Position numbers and translations under genes: made by a program
Notes under the pieces: generated by a model
Told to the model about the DNA's origin: nothing
What the model saw: only the letters and a program-made list of their open reading frames with translations
The model's database searches: none
Origin: Planoprotostelium fungivorum
Lineage: Eukaryota; Evosea; Variosea; Cavosteliida; Cavosteliaceae
NCBI GenBank assembly: GCA_003024175.1
Contig: MDYQ01000317.1
Span: 1 to 24,284, forward strand
Direction of reading: 5' to 3'
DNA: 24,284 nt
Shown here: piece after piece, positions 10,101-19,806 of the stretch
Layout: each line of letters begins with the position of its first letter
Position numbering within the stretch: position 1 is the first letter of the stretch

Positions 10101-13100
10101 TTGGTCTTACCTCTAAAGGTGACATCATCGATGTCAGGAGCATCACCTGATGTGATGACAGACGTCATCACTGTCTCTCATCAATCGATTGGTTTCGAAC
10201 GAGGAGAGCATCGAGAATCGATACTATATCCGTGCCGATTTCATCAATCAAGGTCTCCTCAAGGCCATCCAGGTGATGATCCTTCACATCACGTTCGAAC
10301 TCATCACATCGACATCTCATCGACGATTTAATCGACGTACATCGATTTGACGGAGTGCCGCAGGACATCCAGGCGGATTCAGGGGCCAGGGCATCAGAGC
10401 ATTTATCCGTGGAAGTTGATTTCTTCTACGAATCAATGAACGAGGATCAACAAGATCTACCCCTCGTACTGGGTGACCCGTCGATCTACAACGCCTCGTT
10501 GTAGTCTGACACACGTCAGGTCGCAACGAATTCATGAACCTATTGAATGCTCTGGGGCAGAACAATTTCAACATCCATTCGGTCAGCAACAGCAGCTTCA
10601 AGATGAATGCGAGGGCATCCATGGGAAGTACCTCACCTTCTTCACCTCAGATCACAGCGGGGGAGAACTTCATCGTCATGTACAATTACGTCAACATATC
10701 AGGTGATGGTAGAGTCGTCGAGAAAAACTGACGAAATTCCAGCGAAATTTGCGGCGAGGATGAGCTACACGCCAGAGACGATGGGAACCGCCATCATCTC
10801 CAAGATCGCCTCCTCCTTTGGTGTCCCCGGTGCGTTCTACATCTGAGACATCCACGTTGAAACTACAATCGAACACTTCTCATTCTTTACAGAGAGCGAA
10901 CATCAAGAGCTCATCGTCAGCGTTTGCATGATCAACAATCGCCCCAGGGACATCAAATTAGACCCGAAGAAGACTGCGAGAGAGCACGGGTTCGAGGGAG
11001 AGGTATCACCTGATGATTCGATCACGATGAAATCTTACGTTCTACAGGTCAGGGGAGATATCTCTTACAAGCCGTGGAGAATTACGGTGAAGATGAACAA
11101 TTTCCGCCCGGGGAAGCATAACGAGATGGCAACCGTGGCACAAGTGGCCATGGAGCTGTCCGTAACTGTCGACGTTTCGGCGACGTTCAACCACATCGTA
11201 CAGTTCCAGTACCAATCGTACTATGCGCAAGGTGAACCGTACAATCTAGGTGGAGCGTTGTAGACGAGCTGACCGGGGTAGGGAAACAATTACATCAGGG
11301 ATCCCACACGATGGAGGAACATCTGAGGGCCAGCGAGGGATACGGTTTGTATTGGAACGATTCGATATCTGGAAATTCATTCTGGCTGTCTGACACGGAC
11401 AAATTGATCACTTACGCGTTGAACAAGAAGAAGGTGAGGTGGAGAGGAGGGTGAAGGTGACGAAATCTCAGGGAAATCTCGAATTGAGATTGAGACCGTT
11501 GGGAGTGCAGCTGCACTACACGGAAGGTCCTCCCCGTGTCGTTTATTTCGATCAACATCAATTCATTTCGAAGGTGAGAGGAAGAAAAGTCGATGAAAAT
11601 TCACTCGAACAGCTCATCGTACAAGCCGCGGATGCCATGAACATCAACCCGGGTAGACGTCAGAATTTGGGTCTCGTTGTAGATCCAGAGGATCAGAATC
11701 AAGAGAATTTCGCATTCAAAGAACTGACGTGGCTCGAGCCAGGGAGGACCCTAGCTTGGTACCACTTCGACCAGATGGTGATTTATTCCATTTTATTGTT
11801 ACCCCCTCATCTCATCTTCCATTTCATCTGACGAAAACAAACAGGTGAGCTTGAGGATCGAACTGAAGCCCATCGACCTCCCCGTGACCTTTGGAGTATT
11901 CGGTCCAGCCGGGCAAGGGAAGATGAACATCCAATTGGACTTCACCAGTTATCTCCTCGCCAGCGACCTCTACCAAGCCATTCGAGAATCGAAGCCAGCT
12001 CTCCCCGCAGAAATGACAGAGATCGACATGGTCATGTTACTCAAATCAGGAAAAGGTGAACGTGAAAAGTCAGCGAGATTTCGACTGACTGGGTCAGAAA
12101 TGTCGATCTTACCGGAGCAATCGTTGAGAGATCCCAGACTGCCCTACGCCGACGTGTCATCCATAGACATTCGAGTGTCAGCTGCTCCCAGGAAGGCGAG
12201 GGACGCTGGGTCCATTTGGATGGAGCAGAGCTGCTCGGACACTGTTCTGATGGAGAAGGACTCCACTGGGAACATGATACTGGCCTCGGGCACCATCAAC
12301 AAGATCCTCGAACACATCACGAGCGATCATTCAGATGGTGCGTTGTAGATGCAGACAATTCGTGGAGATTTGACGATACGTACAGCAGCCAAGGCAGGGG
12401 AGGTGTTCTACGTGACGTATCCTTCTTTCACCAATGCCAAGGTGGGGTCGCATCGTGATGAAACTGACGCGCTGTAGATCGTTGTACAGAAACTAGCCGA
12501 ACTGTGGCATTGTCCCAACACTTACAAGAAGAACGACGTCTCTTCCCTCCAATCCAGGATATGCAAGGTGATTTATTCTATTTTATTCATTCCATTTCAT
12601 TCATCTCTGACGACATCGTAGGTCATCAAGAGACTGAAGGAGGAACCACCTTCTTCTCCCATGTTTCCCCTGGTGAAAGACATGATCATCTCAGAGAAGA
12701 ACGGTGAACTCGTTCTTACCAACCCTGAAGTCATGAAACAATTCATGACATCTTTATCAAAGAAGGTGAGATCGAAATCTCCGCGAGATTCCGACGAAAT
12801 TTCAGGAACGAAGGGCAGAATCGGCCATCGGAAAGGCCCACAGGAAATCGATATTGATCCCCGATCTGAATCTACAATCGGTCAAACCGAACAGCTCCGT
12901 CAACACACCCAGATCCATTTTATTCAACATCACGAAATTGGGACGATCCTCCACCGCTTCATCGAGAAATCTGACCCCCGCGAAAGATTTGAAACCCGCC
13001 AGGTGACCCATCCGGCCGATTGACGGACCCATCTGACTGATATCAGACCCAGCGAATCCAGGTCACCACCGGTGAGGCCTCCGCGACCTACCTCCCCCCT

Positions 13101-14409
13101 CGTTGGCAAGGAAACGTCTTCTCCCACACCACAAGAAGCTCCATCGACGTCACCACCCAACGAGCCCATCAGAAAGTTCAGCCTGGCCTCCGTTCTGAAC
13201 AAAAAGTCACCACCGGCAGCACCCCTCTCTTCTTCTCCACCGTCCGTGTCTCCAACTTCGTCGGCCGCGAACACACCGAGGAGCCCTTCGAGTAAGAGGG
13301 AAGAAGGACTTCCCGCCAAAGTGGTCAGTTTCAGTCCCACCAATTCTCCAACGATGTCCGAGGACGGTTCTTCTCTCTTCCGGTCCCAATCGGCTGGGAA
13401 ATCGGTGGGAAGGAAGGTCTCCAAGTCTGTGAGTGAAGACAAACCGGTGTCCCTCAAGCCCAAACTCTTCAAGAAGATCAACTTTGGAACAGTCGACCGC
13501 AACACCTTCTTCGAAGTCAACGGAAAGATGGTGAGGGGAATGGTATGACGTGTGATGACGTCATCAGGTGGCACAGCATCTGGCCTACGTGACCTCTTGC
13601 ATGTACGGCGAGCTGAAGACAACCGAGTTCCTCAAATTGTGTTGGGCCCATCCACGAACGCAGCATCTGTCTCCAGGCATCATTGCCATGATCAATCTGT
13701 TCAACGATGTCTCTGCCTGGGTGGCCTCTTGCATTGTTGGAGAAGTCAAACTGAAGAACCGATCGGACATGTTGGTCAACTTGATCAAGATCGCTGGGGT
13801 GAAGAGACATCATGCATTTCTTCTTCTCACGAAGGACAGCAACTCAAAAAGTTGGGATGCTTTCACTTGTTGGTGGCATTCATCACGGGCATCAACAACT
13901 CGGCCGTACTCCGTTTGAAATGGACTCAGAAGAAAGTTCCGGTCCGATTCCGCCAGGTGATGCTCCATCGGATCGTGGAGGATCTCGCATTCTGACGTTC
14001 CCAAAGGAGCTGTTGGCCCTGGAGTCCTTGGTATCCATGGAAGGATCGTACAAAGTGTACCGCAACATGCTGACCAACGTGGAAGGTAACGCAGTACCTT
14101 ACATCGGTGAGTCACGTGATCGATGACGTGGCACGACTGACTCGACCAGGTGTGACTCTGCAAGACCTCACCTTTATGGACGAGAATCCAGAGAAGATTG
14201 GCAACCAGATCAATTTTATGAAGCAGCGAATGGTCTACAACGTCATCACGACCCTCTTGTCCTTCCAAACGAGGCCGAGGTACCCCTTTGGTGAGAGCTC
14301 AGAGGTGGAGAAGTTTTTGGCCACGCTTCCCAGACTGGAATCGAAAGTGTTATATGATGCATCGTTGAAGATCGAGCCTAGGAATGCGGCCAGAGGAGAT
14401 ATCAAATAA
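7195..14409 (+). CDS. LRR - GBD/FH3 - talin-F0/F1-like - REM - RasGEF multidomain protein
   Basis: About 31 exons splice in phase into ~1,860 aa; main exon groups are 7195-8689, 8730-10472, 10520-12337, 12368-12765 and 12806-14409. The start is MDKEIKES at 7195 (an ATG at 7177 is also in frame). Residues ~1-400: leucine-rich repeats (LKELDLSNNKI, LEQLNLEQNRI, LTFLDVSYNQL). Residues ~475-795: formin-type GTPase-binding/FH3 domain (FETMLEELEV, MKVRAEVVGLLNKMG, LINRLVSNEESIENR), but no FH1/FH2. Residues ~800-1290: tandem ubiquitin-fold modules like talin F0/F1 (ELTWLEPGRTLAWYHF, YGLYWNDS...FWL). Residues ~1285-1395: REM/RasGEF_N (GTINKILEHIT, VTYPSFTNA). Then a Ser/Pro-rich linker. Residues ~1600-1858: RasGEF catalytic domain (FNDVSAWVASCI, FITGINNSAVLRLK, LYDASLKIEPRN). 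Expected reaction: GDP release from a Ras/Rap GTPase. The junction 9216-9333 is uncertain. Confidence 0.85.
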
Positions 14410-14410
14410 A
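14405..14410 (+). terminator. AATAAA polyadenylation signal overlapping the RasGEF stop
   Basis: AATAAA contains the TAA stop codon (14407-14409) of the RasGEF gene. The same arrangement occurs in the Rab24-like gene. Use as a poly(A) signal is inferred from the eukaryotic consensus. Confidence 0.5.
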
Positions 14411-14860
14411 TGGATCCTTCTCATGTTGATCTGTGTCGTTCGTAAAAGTGCATCAGGTGGACAGAGATGAAGGAGGAGGCTTGCAGTTCACTCGATTCGC
14501 TCAAACAGATAGATGCTAAACACTTTCTTTATATACATTGCGCATCAAGTAGGACGAGTCACGCTTCCAGCTTTTGCTTGATTTCTTGTTATTTCAGGCT
14601 GTTCTCTCTATGCCATGTTGGTCTCTCTTCTTTCCGTGCATCGCCAGATACATAAAATGTAATCCACTTCTCTTGTGTGGGAAATTGAATCGAACAAACT
14701 TTTCTGCACATCCTATTTCTGCGATTCTAAAACCTGCGCCGCCTGATGCGTTTCTTTTCATTGCACGCGCGGGAAGGAAAGACGCTCCGACCTGCATACG
14801 AGACCGTTTCGCTTGCTATTTATACATATCCATACCTCTTCTAGATAATAGATTCAAATC
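14410..14860. other. Spacer between RasGEF and Rab24 genes
   Basis: This is 451 bp between two plus-strand genes. It is more AT- and T-rich than the flanking exons. Short frames occur in it but none looks like protein. It should hold the Rab24 promoter; a TATTTATAC element at about 14818-14826 is a possible TATA-like site 35-43 bp before the ATG. Nothing else was seen. Confidence 0.5.
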
Positions 14861-15810
14861 ATGTCCAAAGTTGATGTCAAAGTGGTCCTGTTAGGAAAGC
14901 ACTCTGTGGGTGAGTAGATTTATCATTTTTGATACATTCCTGTTGGTTTTCACCCACCTCTACTTCGATCGAATGTGATGTCTAAACCCATATAGGAAAG
15001 ACATGTCTTGTGGAACGATTTCTTCGCGGTAAATTCAAGGAGAACACAGTGGCCGTGAGTATATTCGTCTATTCGATGTCGAACATCATAACCTCGATGG
15101 TCCTAATCTGTTTCTAATCGATTCCAATAGACTGTCGGTGCTGCCTTTGGAGCCAAAAAGATGGATGTCAACGGAAGGGAAGTCACCATCGGTGTTTGGG
15201 TGAGGGAGAGAGAAGGTAAAGAAGCTAACAGAGACAGGACACGGCTGGCCAAGACCGATATGAGAGCATGAGTCGAATCTACTACCGCTCTGCCAAGGCA
15301 GCTCTCGTGTGTTACGGTCAGTCCACTCATGCATCTTCTCTCCTCTAAATGTCACTCCTCTTCATCTTCTGAACGCATTCAGATCTGACAGACCTGCAAA
15401 GTTTCGAGAAAGTGAAGGTGCGTCTCATCATCGTGAAATCTCATTCATCTCATCATCCCTCAGCTGTGGGTGGACGAACTCCAACAGAACGAAGAAGAAT
15501 GTGCCATCTACATCGTAGGAACAAAGAGTGATCACCATCACCCCCATCATCTCGACTCACTCCATCAGGTGATGGCGTCGACGTCGGTGCCCTGCCCCGT
15601 CGAGACATGCAGGAGTACGCGAAACAGATCAACGGCTTCATGTTCGATACGTCGGCAAAGTCTGGAGACGGAATCGAAGAGATCTTCCAGCACATCGCAG
15701 AGGCGCACGTCAACAAGGAGCAGGCTCCATCAGACAAATCGGGGAGGATCAACCCGGGAGAAGGAAGGAGAACGAAATCGGGTGGCTGCTGTGGAGGCTC
15801 CGCCGAATAA
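14861..15810 (+). CDS. rab24: Rab24-like small GTPase
   Basis: Seven exons: 14861-14909, 14996-15054, 15131-15199, 15238-15316, 15383-15417, 15464-15527 and 15569-15810, all in phase, giving 198 aa (human Rab24 is 203). Motifs in order: P-loop GKHSVGKTC, switch [11 protein letters not shown], switch [22 protein letters not shown], then [18 protein letters not shown], base-binding GTKSD in place of NKxD, and TSAKSG. The GAAF, MSRIYYR, CYDLTD and TKSD signatures are those of Rab24. Rab24 acts in autophagy and late endosome traffic in animals; the role here is inferred. Unlike mammalian Rab24, which has Ser at the catalytic Gln position, this protein keeps Gln. The C-terminus [10 protein letters not shown] has the double Cys five residues from the end, an unusual prenylation site. 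AATAAA at 15806-15811 overlaps the stop. The convergent KMO gene ends 15 bp away. Confidence 0.93.
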
Positions 15811-15811
15811 A
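15806..15811 (+). terminator. AATAAA polyadenylation signal overlapping the Rab24 stop
   Basis: AATAAA spans the TAA stop codon at 15808-15810. Cleavage would then fall inside the 3' end of the convergent kynurenine monooxygenase gene, whose stop is 15 bp downstream. Confidence 0.5.
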
Positions 15812-15825
15812 CTTTATGTGACAAC

Positions 15826-17794
15826 TCATCGGTCGAGCTGCAGGACGGACAAGTGCTTCTCCACTAGATGGGTGGCCTTTTCTAAGTCGATGGAGTCGAT
15901 GTCGTCTTCTTTCACTCCTTCGATGAGTTGGGTGATGACCTTGTCTGGACTTGGATCAGTCGTTGTGCGTGTTCTCTATCTCACCGTTGATGGCACCCCT
16001 GTCTAATGCGTCCTTGTAAGGCATGAGAGAGAAGGAGACCAATTCGTATCGACTCAAGAACCTAAACCCTTCAGTTTCTTCGAAATGATGAATCTTTACC
16101 GTTCCGGGAATTTGTTCCCCAGCAGTCTCTCCACCTTCTTTCTCCACAGGAAAGTGTGATCTCCAACCTTACTTTGTTAGCTCTTCCCTTCTTATCTATT
16201 CTCTTATGTTCTTATCTCATCTTCTCTTCTTATCTTCTTATTCATCTCCTTATCTCCTTATCTTCTCACCTTGTCTCTCATCTCGTAGTGATTCTCCTCT
16301 GCCATCTGAGCGATGGCATCCGTGTTCCTCTTTCTCTCCTCCTGGAACTTCTTGAAGACTTGTCCCCAATCTCCCTTCTCTTCTCTCTTGATTCGATCGA
16401 AGACGAGACAGTCCTCGAAGGCTGCGTTCATTCCCTGCCCGAAGAACGGCACGATCGCATGGGATGCATCACCTGATCACGATCGTCAGATCGCGATCAT
16501 CATGAACGTCTCTCACCCAACAGACAGATGTTTCCGTTGACGGACCACGGCCAACACTTGATGGTGACGAGTGATGAAGTTGGATTGTTGCGGAAATCAT
16601 GAGTGAGAGAAGGAATGAGTGGAACGACATCCGGGAACTTTTCTTCGAAGAACTGGGTGAGGGTGGCATCGTCCGCGCGATCGAGTACGTCGAAACCGTC
16701 AGCGCCATCGAATGGAAAGAAGCAAGTCACGGTGAAGCTTCCGTCCTGTAAGAGTGAGAAGACGATCGTCAGGATGATGATCATGTCCAATGATGATGAT
16801 GGGAGGAGAAAATTATATAGGTTCACCTGGTTGGGAAGGGCGATCATCATAAGGTGACCTCTGGGCCAGATGTGAAGTGAGTTCTTGTCGATGAGATGCT
16901 CTGTCATCTGTCATCATGGTACTTCTCGTGGTGTATTTCACCTCCATTGGGACCGGGTGGAATGTGTAACTCTTTGTAGCCAGTGGGTAAGTATTCTTGA
17001 GAGTAATTGTATCTAGACATGTGCATCATGGTGCCTCTAGCTACGGAATAGGCACCATCGGTGGCGATGATGGTCTGACCTTTCACTACTTTCGTCTCTC
17101 CACTGGGGAGCTGAAGAACGTTCAGAGACGGAGAGAATAAAAGGAAATAAAAGGGTAGACCTGCACGGTGACTTGTTCGTTCTTCAGATCGATGTTGACG
17201 ACTTTGTGTTCGAAGAAGTACTTGACGTTGGGGTTCTTTTCGGAGAGGGTCATCAGCCTGCAGTTGAGATCACCACGTGAGATGGAGTTGATGTAGGATT
17301 CTCCATCTTTCGAATAAGGTTGAAACGTTAATTTTCCTTCTTCATGTCAGTCGTGAGAGTTGGAGAAGAGATCACCGTCGGTAGAGTGCATGGTTCTTCC
17401 CTTCATTGGAATGGCCATCGACATCACCTTTTGGATGGTAAATCGATGTCGAATCATGTGAACAATTCAGGGAACTCACCTCTTCACGAAATCCGACTTT
17501 GGATAGAGCTTCTATTCCTCGCGCTGACAGAGCGAGATTGATGGATCTGTTAGATTTCAATCATCTGGACCACTACGATTATCTCTCAGCTCACCTTCCA
17601 ACAGCTGCATTTGTGTCGTTTCTCATATCGGCTCTTCTCTCGTAAACCTGAAGTGGTTTTAGCTCACGTGAGCACTCGACATTAGATCTCACCTCCACGT
17701 GGAGTCCTTGGTTTGCCAGGTAACATGTCAATAGAGATCCACAAAGTCCTGCACCCAGTACAATCACTGGCTCGTTTGATGTCATTGTTCTCAC
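15826..17794 (-). CDS. KMO: Kynurenine 3-monooxygenase
   Basis: Twelve exons (complement): 17794-17693, 17647-17595, 17546-17480, 17427-17376, 17339-17161, 17110-16942, 16900-16827, 16745-16517, 16472-16270, 16167-16100, 16061-15985 and 15944-15826, giving about 463 aa (human 486). A second start, MTSNEP at 17785, is equally likely. It is an FAD-dependent aromatic hydroxylase: N-terminal dinucleotide fold VIVLGAGLCGSLLTCYLA, the KMO signature GRSINLALSARGIEAL, KLTFQPYSKDG with SISRGDLN, an ATDGAYS motif, and the second FAD motif GDASHAIVPFFGQGMNAAFED. It hydroxylates L-kynurenine using NADPH and O2 in tryptophan breakdown/NAD synthesis. Intron 17340-17375 is 36 nt and holds an in-frame TGA, which is removed by splicing. 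Animal KMO has C-terminal membrane segments; here the tail (DSIDLEKATHLVEKHLSV) is charged with no clear membrane helix. Confidence 0.93.
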
Positions 17795-18034
17795 TGCTTC
17801 ACCTTAGAGAGGGGAGCTTTGATCATCTATCTCACCACTAATTCGTCGTTTGTTTGTGATGCTTCCTGTTTGTGGCAGCTGCCGTGATCTAAAGTTACAA
17901 AAGGAAAAGGGAATTTTCTTCGGTTGTGATGTCACACCGAGTCGTGGCCTCAGCTCCCCCCACCTTTGCATCTTATCAAGTACAATCACCGTAAACGTTA
18001 TTGATTGTTAAGACCCAACAGAAGACACGAGAAT

Positions 18035-19372
18035 CTATTCGAACGGATAATTTTCAGGTAGACTGTGTGGCAGGATGCGACTGCTGAACTCTATGAAGAG
18101 ATCCCTGTCCTCTGCGCTGATCCTCTGTCTCCTTCCGTTCTTGTCCATCCTTACTCCCAGTGCTTGTAACGCCTCTCGACACCTATCCTCTTTCAGCTTC
18201 CAGCATGGACCGCTGTTCACCTGTCGGAGGGCATGTCTACCATCCTCAGCTTGCTGATGAAGGCCCTGCATATACTATAGTCCAGTCCCTTCCTCTCTTC
18301 CTCCATCATCTTGAACACTTCCCCGACCTGAGAGAGTCAACCAGCTTGCGTTCGTGCATGTGACATCACCTTTGGATACATTCCCTTCCCAAACGTAAGA
18401 TACGTTCTAATGGCGCAGCTGTAGTGGTCGCTGGTCGGTCCCAGATGGCAAGCCTTGATGTCCTTGAGGATCTCGTGCACCAGGTTAGGTTTCATCATGC
18501 GACCGAGAGAGTCGATCAGGAAGGACATGACGCTGGCATCGAGTGCCTTCCATCCGTCCCTCTCTCTCAACATTGAAAATTCTTCTTCGCTGTCTTTCTG
18601 TGGAGTGGTCTGAGATGTTCCCTTCTTTGAATCCTCCAGTTCTCTGATTCGCAACGCCTTCAGATGGTGGTAGAGGGGCCACAGCCCCGATTGGTAGTTG
18701 TTCTTGATGTATAATCTCATCATCTCTTGGTAGATGACTTTGTTTGGTTTCACTCTCGATGATTCCAGATCTTTCGCAACCTATTCTTGTTCAATCAACA
18801 CCATCATACATAAACATCATGATGCAGAACACACCTCTTTCGCTTCGGCCATGCGAGAGAAATATTGGAGGCTCTCAAAGACAAAAGTGAAGCTAACTAC
18901 ATCGGGTGCAACATCGGCGCTCTTCATCGCTTCATACACCTGAAGGCACTCTCCAGAGTAAGCTCGAGTTGCGTACAATGCAAGGTTCCAAGAATTGACG
19001 TCCTTCAACTCTCCTCTGTCGATTGCCTTCAAAGCCAAGTGCTTCATATCTGATTGATCTATCAGAGAAAATGATTCAAGTTGCATCACCCTCTGTTCTC
19101 CCCAGATTCATCAAACTTCTCAATGCATTTGTTATGTTCTCTTCCTTCCGTTTCTCTTGATCCCCCAATGCCTGATAATCATCATACTGCTGCTGATAAT
19201 TTACAACAGGAGAAAGGGTGGTATGCGTAGGTGGAGCGGGTTGACTCTTTGTGGAGGCTTGTCTATAGAAGATGATGGGCAGAGATGGTCTCAACACTCT
19301 CTGAGGTACAACCACTCTCGGTATCACTGATGATGGCAGACACGGCCGAGTCTTCAAAAGACGAAAGAGCAT
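18035..19372 (-). CDS. Pentatricopeptide-repeat protein, probably mitochondrial
   Basis: Five exons (complement): 19372-19090, 19049-18835, 18780-18370, 18327-18221 and 18182-18035, giving about 387 aa and ending ENYPFE-TAG. The N-terminus MLFRLLKTRPCLPSSVIPRV is basic, hydroxylated and free of acidic residues, followed by RQAST, typical of a mitochondrial targeting peptide. The body holds degenerate ~35-residue helical repeats of PPR type: NSWNLALYATRAYSGECLQV, VVSFTFVFESLQYFSRMAEA, VIYQEMMRLYIKNNYQSG, and DHYSCAIRTYLTFGKGM. PPR proteins bind organelle RNA sequence-specifically; the target cannot be read here. A polar insert (EDSKKGTSQTTPQKDSEEEF) interrupts the repeats. The gene lies 240 bp upstream of KMO on the same strand. 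Confidence 0.8.
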
Positions 19373-19806
19373 CGCAGACGATCGTGTGATGTGATCTCAT
19401 ATCTCTATCTACAAGACAAACAACCGAAAATCGAATTCGATTCTCTTTTATGACACGAGATCTCGACCCTATCTACGTCCACTCGGGCCCTCCGCTGCCA
19501 CAAGGAAGAAGGTCTCCTCAGGAGCTACATCTTCGGGCGCGTGCCAACATGTGGTGAGGTCGGGAGGGTGAGACCATGCGTGTAGAAATACCACCCACAA
19601 CCACACAGCTCGCTCGGAACGTCTTTCGGGCCATGTTCCGCAACATACCTCTTGTTTCGGGCTGAAATCTGAGTGGTTTTTCATAGCTATGCGCTCGGCC
19701 GGTTTTTGCTTTGAAGAATAACACAAAAAACAGAGACCCCATCAAGGAAGGGGCTCCCCTCACTCACGCTCGCTTCAACTCGTAACAACTGCACGTACGA
19801 ACTTTC
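19373..19806. other. Divergent intergenic region between PPR and GSDH genes
   Basis: This is 434 bp between the PPR start (minus) and the dehydrogenase start (plus), so it should carry both promoters. Open frames on the minus strand (about 19469-19763) have no recognisable protein features. No TATA box or tRNA was seen. Confidence 0.5.

Noticed and set aside
12930-13622. 230-aa minus-strand ORF
   Set aside because: Antisense to the Ser/Pro-rich linker and start of the RasGEF domain; the plus-strand exons join in phase to a recognised catalytic domain.
17345-17370. In-frame TGA in KMO as evidence of a pseudogene or selenocysteine
   Set aside because: A 36-nt intron with GT...AG ends and a CTGAC motif spans it and joins the family motif in frame, so no recoding or decay is needed.
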